Below are positions 26,910 through 36,971 of a stretch of 64,000 nt of DNA, piece after piece (the stretch's first letter is position 1; the number at the start of each line of letters is the position of its first letter). The notes under the pieces were generated by a model, which was not told the DNA's origin, did not search any database, and saw only the letters and a list, made by a program, of their open reading frames with translations. This DNA is from Prevotella sp. tf2-5 (GTDB lineage Bacteria > Bacteroidota > Bacteroidia > Bacteroidales > Bacteroidaceae): contig NZ_FOWK01000004.1 in assembly GCF_900115435.1 (NCBI RefSeq), positions 1-64,000 of the forward strand. Direction: 5' to 3'. The position numbers and the translations under genes are program-made.

Positions 26910-27532
26910 AGCTCTACAATGACTTCCTCAAAATTACCTTCCTTGTTAATGACATACCTGCAGACTGCCACCTCGGACTCCTCCTCGTCATCCTCACCAC
27001 GGAAGAAACTGACAAGTGTGACCTCATACTGGTTCGTGACATAATAATCCTGTCGCATCACACCCAGTCGTCCGTCTCTGTTCTCTATTTTCTGCTCATA
27101 GATACACAGACGGTCCACCAGCACATATTCCTGATTCATCGTACAGAGATAGAGCGACACATTGGTAGAGTCCAGCTTCTCAGCGACCAGCATCATGTGA
27201 TAATGCCCGTGGGGTGGTAATTTACAAGCCAACAGGTCGACATTACTCTCATAGTCAAAACGACTGTTGTACGCTGTCGGCACCTTTTCCATTTGCGGAA
27301 GGTACTCCACGAACTCTGGAGAATATTTCATGGGCATGGACTTCATGGCGAGGGAATCAAAGAAAGCCACCACAGGATCAGACACGGAAGGCTTCAACAA
27401 CTCCTTCTCTGCCTCTGCCCTGCGTATACTGTCTATCATCCCCGCATAGTCTGCCGCACTCTTCCTGTTACCACAAGAATATGCCGCCAGTATCATGACT
27501 GCCAGAACAAATATATATCCAATCTTCTTCAT
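26906..27532 (-). CDS. Uncharacterised lipoprotein
   Basis: A 208-residue protein with signal and lipobox LAAYSC (Cys20). The remainder has no family I recognise. A predicted beta-rich C-terminal half (VSLYLCTMNQEYVLVDRLCIYEQ) ends in alternating acidic patches (GEDDEEESE). It is the first gene of the operon that runs through DUF4375, smpB, metH, HAD and GHL10. Its -7 box is only 9 bases before the ATG. Confidence 0.65.
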   Translation of the reverse strand: MKKIGYIFVLAVMILAAYSCGNRKSAADYAGMIDSIRRAEAEKELLKPSVSDPVVAFFDSLAMKSMPMKYSPEFVEYLPQMEKVPTAYNSRFDYESNVDLLACKLPPHGHYHMMLVAEKLDSTNVSLYLCTMNQEYVLVDRLCIYEQKIENRDGRLGVMRQDYYVTNQYEVTLVSFFRGEDDEEESEVAVCRYVINKEGNFEEVIVEL

Positions 27533-27541
27533 AATTGCCTG

Positions 27542-27572
27542 CGAAGTTACGAAAAATCAAGCAAAACACAAA
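27542..27572 (-). promoter_or_regulatory. Promoter of the lipoprotein-smpB-metH operon
   Basis: On the minus strand, TTTG (27569-27572), 19-base spacer, TAACTTCG (27542-27549). The ATG follows 9 bases later, so the leader is only a few bases. Confidence 0.65.
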
Positions 27573-28085
27573 GCATTTGACCGATTATTTAAAGAGAGTA
27601 CCTTATAGCAGAAACGAGGAGAAGTGTTTGTAGTGTAAAGAAAATTGGTCGAAATTTATGTATGGATTTTTGCACCTTCTAGGATTGGGGGAAGCAAAAA
27701 ACAGGGTTGTTGGAGGGTCAAATGGAGGAAGGCAGTACCTTCGAAGGGGTTTGGTGCCGCCTTCCTACCCGTTAGGTGCCGCCTTCTTACCCGTTAAGTG
27801 CCGCCTTCTACTGTGAAAAGAAGATACTTCTAAGGGACTTATAGGTAGGTTTTGAGGTGTTTTTCAGAGTTGGAAAAGCACAAAAACGCCGCAACTGGCT
27901 CTGTGTCAACAAAATACGATAACGGCTCTATTTTCGCGAATTTGAAACCAAGTAAGGACTTGGTGGATTTTACGCAAAACTACAGCGGTCTCTTGTAAAA
28001 TATTTTACCGAAAACGTATCATGAATTCATGTCATAAAAATGATAATATTTGAGGATATACAATGGATAATTGATAATTATTTTG
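27573..28085. other. Gene-free stretch with 22-bp tandem repeats
   Basis: No credible gene was found. A 22-bp tandem array lies at 27753-27810, with an inverted partial copy at 27726-27740 and the perfect palindrome CCTTCGAAGG at 27738-27747. The remainder (27573-27725, 27811-28085) shows no recognisable RNA or protein gene. Confidence 0.55.
27753..27810 (+). repeat. 22-bp tandem repeat (GGTGCCGCCTTCCTACCCGT-type), 2.6 copies
   Basis: Units start at 27753, 27775 and 27797, an exact 22-base period. They differ by one or two bases and the last is cut short at TTCTA. An inverted, imperfect copy (AGGAAGGCAGTACC) lies upstream at 27726. The period equals that of the unrelated array at 45664. Confidence 0.8.
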
Positions 28086-28093
28086 TATTTTTG
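28086..28093 (+). promoter_or_regulatory. -7 promoter box of the type IX plug gene, abutting the ATG
   Basis: TATTTTTG with 6 bases to the ATG at 28100. No -33 TTTG at the right spacing. It predicts a leaderless or nearly leaderless transcript. Confidence 0.55.
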
Positions 28094-28099
28094 CACGCA

Positions 28100-29311
28100 A
28101 TGAGACATGTATTGCTTTCCATCCTTCTCGCAGCTGTAACTGTGCAGGCTGGTAATAAGATTTACTCGCCAACGGTCAAGACACTGACAACCATCGTCAA
28201 TAACGACTGGACGAACAGACCTGTCATGGAGCTGAGAAGCGGGGATGTCCTTCACATTGGATTCGACGAGTTGTCGCATGACACCCATCGTTATATCTGT
28301 CACCTCACCCATTGTGAGGCAGACTGGACAGAGTCCACCGACATCTTTGAGAGTGACTGGCTGCAGGGATTCAATGATTATCCTATTGACAATTACACCA
28401 ACTCCCTGAACACCACCGTCAACTACACACACTATGAGTTCAGGATACCTAACGAGCAATGTAGGATCCGCATGAGCGGCAATTACCGGCTCACCATCTA
28501 TGATGAGGATCATGGCAATGAGAAAGTGCTTGACGCGGAGTTCTATGTCGTGGAACCGATTGTCAACATCGGACTCAGCATGTCGACGAACACGGATATC
28601 GATGTCAACAAGAGTCACCAGCAACTGAACATGACATTGGAGTATAAGGATTTGAAGGTGGTACGTCCCGATGATGAGATCTATACCGTCGTGATGCAGA
28701 ACTGGAATGAGCAGACGGCACGTATCAATCCACGTCCTCCCTACACCTACCATCAGGGACAACGGTGGGAACACCAGCGAGAGCTTATCTTTGAAGCTGG
28801 TAATGAATTCCATAAGTTCGAGATCCTGGATGTCAGTCACCCGACCATGGGTATCGACCGTATCCATTGGGACGGGGATCATTACCAGGCATATCCCTTC
28901 ACCACGACGACACGTCGCAACTACCTGACTGACGAGTCTGCCAACGGCGCTTTTTACATCCGCAACAGTGACTGGTCAGAGAGTGCCTATACTTGTGATT
29001 ATGTATGGGTGAACTACACTATCGAAGCTCCCTATTGCGGAGATATCTTCCTGCAAGGACAATGGACAAACAATGCTGACGAGACAGCCTACCAGTTACG
29101 ATATGATGCTGACAGACAGTGCTATCAGACCCAGATCATGCAGAAACAGGGCTATTACTCTTACCAGTATGTCAACAAAGAAGGGAAGACGGCACCCACA
29201 GAAGGTAACTTCTTCCAGACCCGCAACAAGTACCAGGTACTGGTTTATTATAAAGAGCTGGGAGGTCGCACATGGCGACTGGTAGGCTATCGGGGATTAG
29301 ATGCGCGATAG
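28100..29311 (+). CDS. Type IX secretion plug protein (DUF5103 family)
   Basis: About 403 residues with a signal peptide (about 1-17, MRHVLLSILLAAVTVQAG). The beta-rich body matches DUF5103: RSGDVLHIGFDELSHDTHRY, HCEADWTESTDIFESDWLQG and the closing YKELGGRTWRLVGY. In Flavobacterium the PorV/Plug proteins cap the SprA translocon, and this family is the plug. The start was chosen at the ATG of the signal peptide; upstream in-frame codons precede the promoter box. The last 25 bases overlap the convergent regulator gene. Confidence 0.8.
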   Translation: MRHVLLSILLAAVTVQAGNKIYSPTVKTLTTIVNNDWTNRPVMELRSGDVLHIGFDELSHDTHRYICHLTHCEADWTESTDIFESDWLQGFNDYPIDNYTNSLNTTVNYTHYEFRIPNEQCRIRMSGNYRLTIYDEDHGNEKVLDAEFYVVEPIVNIGLSMSTNTDIDVNKSHQQLNMTLEYKDLKVVRPDDEIYTVVMQNWNEQTARINPRPPYTYHQGQRWEHQRELIFEAGNEFHKFEILDVSHPTMGIDRIHWDGDHYQAYPFTTTTRRNYLTDESANGAFYIRNSDWSESAYTCDYVWVNYTIEAPYCGDIFLQGQWTNNADETAYQLRYDADRQCYQTQIMQKQGYYSYQYVNKEGKTAPTEGNFFQTRNKYQVLVYYKELGGRTWRLVGYRGLDAR

Positions 29312-31740
29312 TCGTCTGGGGTTTGATGATACTGATGATAGAAACTGGCTATCAGATAGTTCGATGAGGAAAAATGCAGTTCCTTGGCAATCACATCCAC
29401 ACTCTTATCCGTATGAAGGAGCATGTCCGCCGCCCGCTGCAGTCGAAGGGTCAAGACAACCCTGTTGGGTGATTTGTAAAGATGGGATGTCATCACCTCA
29501 TAGAACGCCTTGACATCCATCTGTGCCTTCTTTGCCAGACTCGACATGGATTGGGTTGTCGAATTCTTACTCACATAAGGAATCACCTTGACCATCACAT
29601 TGGCAAAAGCATCATCAGCATCCGTAGAGCTGAAGTCCGCATTCAACGAGGGAGACAACTCGTCCTCCTGCATGTTCTCACACATCATCGCAAAAGCCTT
29701 GATACGTTTGATGGTGCCACTTTCAATATTCATGCGATTCAGTTTCATACGGGTGTTCCTGTTGTAGTACACGAAATTGGCAATCAGCATTCCTAATAAC
29801 AGTAAGCCCAGAATCAGGTACACAATGGTCATACGCCACCACGGCTTCTTAACGGTCAGGTTCCATACAAACGGTTCTACCGCCCAGTCATCGGGAGTCA
29901 TAGAGGTCTGTATCTCAATCTGATACTTTCCTGGAGGAATACTGACTATCGGATAATGAAGCAGTCCCTTCTCGTCCACCCTTCCCGTACCATCATGCAT
30001 CGAATAGACTTCCCACTCGTTTTTGAAGCCCTTTACACGTATCCGGTAGTAGGTTTGTGAAGGACGGAAGTAATTCAGTCCCGTGACTAACAATGAGATG
30101 TTGTTTTGATAATAATTCACATTGATATCCTTGGTGCGGGTGATGGCATGGTCAAGGATCACATCTCCGTCTATCTCCATCCCAGGACGAATGGTACGTC
30201 CGTTTACGGACAGTCGGATAATCTTTGGATAAAGTTTGATATCTATCCGCTTGGTCGTATGGAAAGCAGCAGGGTCAAATTTCACGATATTGTCTAACGA
30301 CTGCATAATGATGGAGCCGTCTTCTAACTTCATGACAAGTCCGTTCTCAAAAGAGCACGCCGGAATATTGTCGTCCTCCCCGAAGCTGACCACCCTCATC
30401 AACGAGTCTTTCTCAAAGACGAGACAGGAGATACCATTACTCGTACTCACCCATAGATTGTGGTCGTTATCCTCGATGATGGAATGAATCACATTATTAT
30501 TCAGACCGTCGCTGTTATTGATCAACAAGGGATGTGAGTCACGAGGTGACCTGAAGCGTTTAAGTCCTATATAGGTGCCTTGCCATGTCCATCCGCGACT
30601 GTCTTGATAGACACAGTTGACACGACGGGGCAGAGAATCACCGGACAGGACGGTCATCCGCTGAATCATCTCCTTGTATCTCTTTGCCATAGGACTTTCT
30701 ATCGGATATACCTTAAAGGGGGAGGTATATGGTTTCGAGTAAAGCAATCCCTTCCTCTGCGTTCCAACCCACATTCCACCTTGCAGGTCAAAGGCGATAT
30801 CGTTAATATCTGTTTGGATCTTCTGATATTTGATACTCGTCAGCGTCGCATAATGGTGTTTCTCTCCTGTAGCCAGATGGTAAGTCCAATAACCATATTG
30901 AGAGGCGATATACAAAAGACTGCCATGTATTGCCATGTTGTTCATATGGTAGGGCTGACTCATCAAGACCTTGCTCTCTCCAGACAAAGCATCCACATAG
31001 AGCAACACAGATTCCTGCTTGCCATTACGGATTTGATAATATCCCTTCTGATAGGAGAGTAACACGGAGAACTTGTTGTATTTTACCGCCTGGCTCTGGT
31101 CAAGGAGTGTCTTCGTGTACACCAACTTTCCTGTCACCATGTTATAAGCCTCCATGGTGCTGTCATCATAGAACAACAGGAGCAACTGGTCTTTATACTC
31201 TCCTATATCCTGTAGTTTCTTGTCTTTCCTCACAGGATATGACTTTTTGGTTTGACAACTAAAGAGGTTCTGACCCGTCAATATCAACAAACAACCGTCG
31301 TCGTCCACAAACAGGTCATCAGCCTTCCCCTTGAACCCCATCTCATTGAAGAGACCTTGCACATCAGGGACAAAACGTTCTGTCATCAAGTCGACACATG
31401 TCACCTGATATTTATCTTTCACCCATAGGTGATGAGTGTTATCGAAATAAAGATGATAATGTCCCTCATATTTCGGTAATTCATAACTATCTTCCGGACT
31501 GGCGTCAATATGGTTGAATGAGGAACCGTTATAGAAATTAATATGTCCTATGGAACAGATAACCATACGACCTGTCTTCGTACACTTGATTACCTGAGCA
31601 CCGTTATCCGCCAACCCCTCAGCAGCATCATGAACCAGAAACAAACGGTCGGACTCCGCGGCATGAATAGAAGAAGCCATTGTCAATAAAATCGACAACA
31701 TCCATCCACAAAACAGCAGTCTAGTTTTCATCTTATTCAT
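29287..31740 (-). CDS. Membrane sensor with propeller and Y_Y_Y domains fused directly to AraC-type HTH
   Basis: An 817-residue protein: signal/anchor (about 1-28), beta-propeller repeats (about 30-540, e.g. DSRGWTWQGTYIGLKRF, DNDHNLWVSTSNGISCL), Y_Y_Y domain (about 560-630), transmembrane helix (about 636-657), then a cytoplasmic AraC-type DNA-binding domain (about 730-815). This is the frame of a hybrid two-component sensor without its histidine kinase and receiver domains: no H-box, N-box or DD/K receiver motifs are present in the 70 residues between helix and HTH. It would sense a periplasmic glycan and act as a one-component membrane regulator. It converges on the plug gene; targets unknown. 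Confidence 0.8.
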   Translation of the reverse strand: MNKMKTRLLFCGWMLSILLTMASSIHAAESDRLFLVHDAAEGLADNGAQVIKCTKTGRMVICSIGHINFYNGSSFNHIDASPEDSYELPKYEGHYHLYFDNTHHLWVKDKYQVTCVDLMTERFVPDVQGLFNEMGFKGKADDLFVDDDGCLLILTGQNLFSCQTKKSYPVRKDKKLQDIGEYKDQLLLLFYDDSTMEAYNMVTGKLVYTKTLLDQSQAVKYNKFSVLLSYQKGYYQIRNGKQESVLLYVDALSGESKVLMSQPYHMNNMAIHGSLLYIASQYGYWTYHLATGEKHHYATLTSIKYQKIQTDINDIAFDLQGGMWVGTQRKGLLYSKPYTSPFKVYPIESPMAKRYKEMIQRMTVLSGDSLPRRVNCVYQDSRGWTWQGTYIGLKRFRSPRDSHPLLINNSDGLNNNVIHSIIEDNDHNLWVSTSNGISCLVFEKDSLMRVVSFGEDDNIPACSFENGLVMKLEDGSIIMQSLDNIVKFDPAAFHTTKRIDIKLYPKIIRLSVNGRTIRPGMEIDGDVILDHAITRTKDINVNYYQNNISLLVTGLNYFRPSQTYYRIRVKGFKNEWEVYSMHDGTGRVDEKGLLHYPIVSIPPGKYQIEIQTSMTPDDWAVEPFVWNLTVKKPWWRMTIVYLILGLLLLGMLIANFVYYNRNTRMKLNRMNIESGTIKRIKAFAMMCENMQEDELSPSLNADFSSTDADDAFANVMVKVIPYVSKNSTTQSMSSLAKKAQMDVKAFYEVMTSHLYKSPNRVVLTLRLQRAADMLLHTDKSVDVIAKELHFSSSNYLIASFYHQYHQTPDDYRASNPR

Positions 31741-31763
31741 TTAAGGTTGTTGAATGCTGTCTG

Positions 31764-31795
31764 CAAAGATAGGAAAAAAGGGATTGACTACCAAA
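31764..31795 (-). promoter_or_regulatory. Promoter of the propeller/AraC regulator
   Basis: On the minus strand, TTTG (31792-31795), 20-base spacer, TATCTTTG (31764-31771). Leader of about 17-20 bases. Confidence 0.75.
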
Positions 31796-31875
31796 TTTTT
31801 AAGAGGAAAAAACGTCTTCCCCCTCTTCGGCATCATTTTTTTAAGAAAAATATATGTTTATTTAAAAATAATGTG

Positions 31876-31883
31876 TATCTTTG
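31876..31883 (+). promoter_or_regulatory. -7 promoter box of the L-fucose operon
   Basis: TATCTTTG lies 43 bases before the first gene of the fucose operon and faces away from the regulator promoter. No clear -33 element. Confidence 0.6.
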
Positions 31884-31926
31884 TACTTCGTAAACAAATA
31901 GACTACTAAATATACTAATACAAATC

Positions 31927-32877
31927 ATGGTTTACAACGAGATAGGAAAGACGGGGATGCGTGTGTCAAACTTAGGCTTTGGCGCGTCTTCATTAGGTGG
32001 CGTCTTCCACAGCATCAAGGAAGACGAAGGTATTCAGGCGGTGTTCACTGCCGTGGAGAACGGTATCAACTTTATTGACGTGTCACCATACTACGGACAC
32101 TTGAAAGCAGAGACGGTCTTAGGGAAAGCGTTGAAGGACATCCCTCGCGACAAATACTATCTCTCCACGAAGGTAGGACGTTACGGAAAGGACGGAAAGA
32201 ATTTCTGGGACTATTCGGCAAAACGCGCCACGGAGAGTGTCTATGAGAGTATGGAACGTCTGAACATCGACTATATCGACCTGATCAACGTCCATGACGT
32301 GGAGTTCCAAGGCGACATGGAAGGCGGTCTGCAGAAGATCGTAGACGAGACACTGCCTGCTTTGGTGGAACTACGTGACAAAGGTATCGTCAAACATGTA
32401 GGTATCACAGACCTGCAACCAGAGAACCTGCGCTGGATAGTAGAACATGTACAAGAAGGCACCGTGGAGAGTATTCTGAACTTCTGCCATTATTCACTGA
32501 ACGACACATTGCTGGCGGACTACCTGGGGTTCTTTGAGCAACATGGTGTGGGTGTCATCAACGCCTCCCCTTTCTCCATGGGTCTTTTGTCACAACGTGG
32601 TGCTCCTGACTGGCACCCTGCCAGTAAGAAACTGAAAGAGGCTTGTGCCAAGGCTTCTGCCTATTGTGAAGCGCAAGGCTATCCTATCGACAAACTTGCC
32701 ATTCAGTTCTCTACCAGTCTGAATCCGCGCATCGCCACGACCCTGTTCAGCAGTGCTAACCCGAAGAATGTGCTAAAGAACATCCAGTATGTCAACGAGC
32801 CGATGGACGAGGAGTTGGTAAAGAAAGTACAAGAGATAATCGGTGACCAAATGTTTGTAAGATGGAAGAACTCTTGA
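31927..32877 (+). CDS. Aldo/keto reductase, probable L-fucose (or L-galactose) dehydrogenase
   Basis: A 316-residue cytoplasmic NAD(P)-dependent oxidoreductase. AKR signatures: GFGASSLGG, FIDVSPYYG with the catalytic Tyr, STKVGR with the catalytic Lys, and HDVEF in place of the usual catalytic-His loop. This subfamily resembles L-galactose/L-fucose dehydrogenases, which make the sugar lactone. Its position ahead of an amidohydrolase and fucI supports L-fucose as substrate (inference). The 3' end overlaps the next gene by 16 bases. Confidence 0.8.
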   Translation: MVYNEIGKTGMRVSNLGFGASSLGGVFHSIKEDEGIQAVFTAVENGINFIDVSPYYGHLKAETVLGKALKDIPRDKYYLSTKVGRYGKDGKNFWDYSAKRATESVYESMERLNIDYIDLINVHDVEFQGDMEGGLQKIVDETLPALVELRDKGIVKHVGITDLQPENLRWIVEHVQEGTVESILNFCHYSLNDTLLADYLGFFEQHGVGVINASPFSMGLLSQRGAPDWHPASKKLKEACAKASAYCEAQGYPIDKLAIQFSTSLNPRIATTLFSSANPKNVLKNIQYVNEPMDEELVKKVQEIIGDQMFVRWKNS

Positions 32878-33776
32878 TTATCGATGCCCATAGTCACTTA
32901 TGGCTGAACCAGGACACATCGGTTAACGGACAACCAATCTACCAGCTGGAGCCTAACCGCAGCCGCTCACTGTTCTTTGGTGAGGAGCGACAGATGCTGC
33001 CACCCTTCATGACCGACGGTCAGAACACGGCGGAGCGTTTCCTAAGTAATATGGATTATGCACAAGTGGCTGCAGCAGTGGTGACCCAGGAGTTTATCGA
33101 CGGACTACAGAATAGTTATCTGAGACAAGTGGAGAACCGCTATCCTGACCGTTTCTTCACTTTCGGTATGGCAGACTACCGTCACCCGGGGTTCTTGAGA
33201 CACGCAGAAAAACTATCCAAAGAGTTTAAAGGTATCAAAGTTCCTGCTGCCAGACTGCCCCGGCAATTTCTTAACGATGAGATGATGCAGATGATGCACT
33301 TGCTGGAACAGGAAGGAAAGATCCTCGGCATCGAATTGATGGATGGTGACGCACAGGTAGGACAGATGAAGGAAATCATCCAGGAGTGTCCGAAACTGAA
33401 AATCGCCATCGGACATTTCGGTATGGTGACCCGTTCAGGATGGTTGGAGCAAATCAAACTGGCACGCCACAAGAATGTTTATATTGAAAGTGGTGGCATC
33501 ACCTGGCTCTTTAACGATGAGTTCTATCCATTCCCCTCTGCTGTTCACGCCATCAAGGAAGCTGCAGGACTGGTAGGCATGGAGAAACTGATGTGGGGCA
33601 GCGACTATCCCCGTACCATCACCGCCATCACCTACAGAATGTCGTATGACTTCATCCAGAAGACACAAGAACTATCGGAACACGAGAAACGACTTTTTCT
33701 GGGAGAGAATGCCAAACAATTCTTTGGCTTTGGCAAATTACCTCATCTTCCTTATGTCAAGAACATGAGTGAATAA
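32862..33776 (+). CDS. Amidohydrolase-2 family lactonase, probable L-fuconolactone hydrolase
   Basis: A 304-residue metal-dependent hydrolase. Motifs: IDAHSHLWL (metal His pair), [16 protein letters not shown] (metal His) and MWGSDYPRT (metal Asp). This is the layout of the amidohydrolase-2 family that includes L-fuconolactonase and related lactonases. Following a sugar dehydrogenase, hydrolysis of fuconolactone to fuconate is the natural reading, but a decarboxylase or other lactonase role cannot be excluded. It overlaps the preceding gene by 16 bases; fucI follows after 38 bases. Confidence 0.75.
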   Translation: MEELLIIDAHSHLWLNQDTSVNGQPIYQLEPNRSRSLFFGEERQMLPPFMTDGQNTAERFLSNMDYAQVAAAVVTQEFIDGLQNSYLRQVENRYPDRFFTFGMADYRHPGFLRHAEKLSKEFKGIKVPAARLPRQFLNDEMMQMMHLLEQEGKILGIELMDGDAQVGQMKEIIQECPKLKIAIGHFGMVTRSGWLEQIKLARHKNVYIESGGITWLFNDEFYPFPSAVHAIKEAAGLVGMEKLMWGSDYPRTITAITYRMSYDFIQKTQELSEHEKRLFLGENAKQFFGFGKLPHLPYVKNMSE

Positions 33777-33814
33777 CTACTGAAGGAATTAACAAACTAA
33801 AACAAATAAAGAAT

Positions 33815-35635
33815 ATGTCAAACTATCCTAAAATCGGTATCCGCCCCACCATCGACGGTCGTCAGGGGGGCATCCGCGAAGGTCTTGAGGAAAAGACCAT
33901 GGCTCTTGCCAATGCAGTAAAGAACTTGATTGAGAGCAACCTCCGCAATGGTGACGGCTCCAAAGTAGAGTGTGTCATCAGCGACACCACCATTGGACGT
34001 GTCGGTGAGTCAGCAGCCTGTGCTGAGAAATTCGAACGTGAGGGTGTCGGTTCCACCATCACCGTTACCAGTTGCTGGTGCTACGGCTCTGAGACCATGG
34101 ACATGAACCCGCAATACCCAAAGGCTGTGTGGGGTTTCAATGGTACGGAGCGTCCGGGTGCTGTATATCTCGCAGCCGTCCTTGCCGCCCATGCACAGAA
34201 AGGACTGCCCGCCTATGGCATTTACGGTCATGACGTACAGGATCTGAACGACAATACGATTCCTGCTGACGTGGCAGAGAAGATCCTGCGCTTTGCCCGT
34301 GCCGCCCAAGCAGTAGCCACCATGCGTGGCAAGTCTTACCTTTCACTAGGTAATACCTGTATGGGTATCGCTGGTTCTATTGTCAACGCCGACTTCCTGC
34401 AGCAGTATCTGGGTATGCGAACAGAGTATGTGTCGCTGGTTGAGATCCTGCGCCGTGTAGACTTTGGCATCTATGACAAGGAGGAGTTCCAGAAGGCAAT
34501 GGCATGGGTAGAGAAATACTGCAAGCCCAACGAGGGGCACGACTATAATGAGGACCGCCCATTGTTCCCTGGTGTACCCATGACGACTTTCAACGGAAAG
34601 GGAAAGGGTAAGAACCGTGAGGAGAAAGACGCTGACTGGGAATTCACCGTGAAGACGATGATGATTATCCGCGACCTGATGCAAGGTTCTAAGAAACTGC
34701 TCGAGATGGGCTATAAGGAAGAGGCTATCGGACATAATGCCATCGCAGCCGGTGTACAAGGACAGCGTCAATGGACAGACTACAAACCCAACTTCGACTT
34801 CCCGGAATCACTGATGTGTACATCATTCGACTGGAACGGTCCTCGTGAGGCTTATACACTGGCTACGGAGAACGACTTCCTGAACGGTATGTCGATGCTC
34901 TTCGGTCATCTGCTCACCAACAAGGGTGTGATGTTCTCTGACATCCGCACCTACTGGAGTCCTGAGGCTGTGGAGCGTGTCGCTGGCAAACGTCCGGAAG
35001 GTGGTGCTGCACAAGGTTTCATTCATCTTATCAACAGTGGTGCCACAACTCTCGATGCTACAGGTGCCATGACTGACAAGGACGGCAATCCAACCATCAA
35101 ACATTTCTGGGAGATGACTAATGAGGACACAGAGGCTTGTCTGAAGGCTACCAGTTGGATGCCCGCGGACCGTGACTATTTCCGCGGTGGCGGTTATTCG
35201 AGTCATTTCGTGACAAAGGGCGGTATGCCGATGACCATGCTGCGTCTGAACCTTGTAGCTGGTCTTGGTCCGGTACTGCAACTGGCAGAAGGATGGACCG
35301 TGGAGTTGGATCCCAAGACACACGACATTCTCGACAAGCGCACCGATCCCACATGGCCTACCACCTGGTTTGCCCCACGTCTTGACCCGACGAAGGATGC
35401 CTTCAAGGATGTATATAGCGTGATGAACAACTGGGGAGCCAACCACGGTGCTATCTGCTACGGACATGTCGGTGCCGATCTCATCACACTCTGTGCGATG
35501 CTGCGCATCCCTGTTTGCATGCATAACATTGCCGACAAGGATATCTTCCGTCCATCATGCTGGAATGCCTTCGGTATGGACAAAGAGGGTGCCGACTATC
35601 GTGCCTGTGCCAACTTCGGTCCTATATATAAATAA
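33815..35635 (+). CDS. fucI: L-fucose isomerase
   Basis: A 606-residue enzyme converting L-fucose to L-fuculose; E. coli FucI has 591 residues. The N-terminus [19 protein letters not shown] and segments such as [28 protein letters not shown] and MTKGG-type loops are strongly conserved throughout. The C-terminal [20 protein letters not shown] is also typical. It acts in the cytoplasm on sugar delivered by FucP, whose gene follows after 22 bases. No fucK or fucA is present in the window. Confidence 0.95.
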   Translation: MSNYPKIGIRPTIDGRQGGIREGLEEKTMALANAVKNLIESNLRNGDGSKVECVISDTTIGRVGESAACAEKFEREGVGSTITVTSCWCYGSETMDMNPQYPKAVWGFNGTERPGAVYLAAVLAAHAQKGLPAYGIYGHDVQDLNDNTIPADVAEKILRFARAAQAVATMRGKSYLSLGNTCMGIAGSIVNADFLQQYLGMRTEYVSLVEILRRVDFGIYDKEEFQKAMAWVEKYCKPNEGHDYNEDRPLFPGVPMTTFNGKGKGKNREEKDADWEFTVKTMMIIRDLMQGSKKLLEMGYKEEAIGHNAIAAGVQGQRQWTDYKPNFDFPESLMCTSFDWNGPREAYTLATENDFLNGMSMLFGHLLTNKGVMFSDIRTYWSPEAVERVAGKRPEGGAAQGFIHLINSGATTLDATGAMTDKDGNPTIKHFWEMTNEDTEACLKATSWMPADRDYFRGGGYSSHFVTKGGMPMTMLRLNLVAGLGPVLQLAEGWTVELDPKTHDILDKRTDPTWPTTWFAPRLDPTKDAFKDVYSVMNNWGANHGAICYGHVGADLITLCAMLRIPVCMHNIADKDIFRPSCWNAFGMDKEGADYRACANFGPIYK

Positions 35636-35657
35636 TAAGGTATATTATAAATAAGGT

Positions 35658-36971
35658 ATGAGCAAGAACAATTCCCTGATAACGAAGGATGGGGTGAGCT
35701 ATCTCATCCCCTTTATCCTCGTCACATTCTGTTTCGCACTCTGGGGCTTTGCCAACGACATCACCAATCCTATGGTGAAGGCTTTCTCCAAGATTTTCCG
35801 TATGAGTGTGACAGACGGCACCTTGGTACAGGTCGCTTTCTATGGTGGCTATTTCTGTATGGCATTCCCTGCTGCTATCTTCATCCGAAAATACAGTTAC
35901 AAAGCGGGTGTTTTGATGGGACTTGGACTATATGCCACAGGAGCGTTATTGTTCTTCCCCTCCAAGAGTATCGGACTCTATGGCTGTTTCCTGATTGCCT
36001 ATTTCATCATGACCTGTGGACTCTCTTTCTTAGAGACCTCATGTAATCCGTATATCCTCACAATGGGACCTGATGAGACAGCGACCCGCCGACTGAATAT
36101 GGCACAGTGTTTCAACCCCTGTGGTTCTATCATCGGTATGTTTGTCGCAATGAACTTCATTCAGGCAAAACTCAACCCGATGAGTAGTGACGACCGTGCG
36201 CTGTTAGGGAATGCGGAATTTGAGGCAATGAAAGACGCAGACTTGAATATCCTGATCTCACCTTATTTAATTATAGGACTGGTGATCGTGGCGATGTTCC
36301 TGATTATCTTCTTCGCTAAGATGCCGAAGAATGGTGACCAAAGTCACGATATTCATTTTCTGCCGACATTGAAGCGTATCTTCTCCTTGAAATACTATCG
36401 CGAGGGAGTCATTGCCCAGTTTTTCTATGTGGGTGCACAGATTATGTGCTGGACGTTTATCATCCAGTATGGCACGAGGGTTTTCATGGCAGAGGGATTG
36501 GACGAGCAGTCTGCAGAAGTCCTCTCACAGCGTTTCAATATCTATGCCATGCTGTTCTTTATCTGTTCCCGTTTCATTGCCACCTTCCTCATGAAGTGGT
36601 TGAAGCCTGCCAAATTGCTTGCCATCTTCGGTGTGTTTGCCATGCTTTTCACAATAGGTGTCATCATGTTCCAGAACAGATACGGTGTCTATTGTTTGGT
36701 ATGTGTCAGTGGATGTATGTCGCTGATGTTCCCCACCATCTATGGTATCGCCCTCGATGGTTTAGGTGATGATGCGAAATTTGGAGCAGCAGGTCTGATC
36801 ATGGCAATCCTCGGAGGTTCCGTACTTCCCCCGTTGCAGGCAATGATTATTGACCAGAAGACAGTCTTTGAGTCTTTCCCTGCTACTAATGCCTCCTTCG
36901 TACTACCCTTTATCTGTTTCCTTATCGTTACCGTCTACGGTTACAGAATGCATCAAGAGAGAAGTTTATGA
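35658..36971 (+). CDS. fucP: L-fucose:proton symporter (MFS)
   Basis: A 437-residue inner-membrane transporter with 12 predicted helices. The FucP family signature FCFALWGFANDITNPMVKAF is visible as two shorter blocks, LWGFANDITNP and SFLETSCNPYIL. ETSCNPY is a hallmark of the FGHS sugar-proton symporter group. Position directly after fucI supports L-fucose as substrate. The stop overlaps the mutarotase start by 4 bases. Confidence 0.92.
   Translation: MSKNNSLITKDGVSYLIPFILVTFCFALWGFANDITNPMVKAFSKIFRMSVTDGTLVQVAFYGGYFCMAFPAAIFIRKYSYKAGVLMGLGLYATGALLFFPSKSIGLYGCFLIAYFIMTCGLSFLETSCNPYILTMGPDETATRRLNMAQCFNPCGSIIGMFVAMNFIQAKLNPMSSDDRALLGNAEFEAMKDADLNILISPYLIIGLVIVAMFLIIFFAKMPKNGDQSHDIHFLPTLKRIFSLKYYREGVIAQFFYVGAQIMCWTFIIQYGTRVFMAEGLDEQSAEVLSQRFNIYAMLFFICSRFIATFLMKWLKPAKLLAIFGVFAMLFTIGVIMFQNRYGVYCLVCVSGCMSLMFPTIYGIALDGLGDDAKFGAAGLIMAILGGSVLPPLQAMIIDQKTVFESFPATNASFVLPFICFLIVTVYGYRMHQERSL

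Noticed and set aside
28019..28882. 287-codon minus-strand frame opposite the type IX plug gene
   Set aside because: It is the mirror of a well-supported gene with signal peptide and family motifs, and the frame shows no recognisable protein.
34823..35524. 233-codon minus-strand frame opposite fucI
   Set aside because: Antisense shadow of a strongly conserved gene; composition is typical of frames opposite GC-rich coding sequence.
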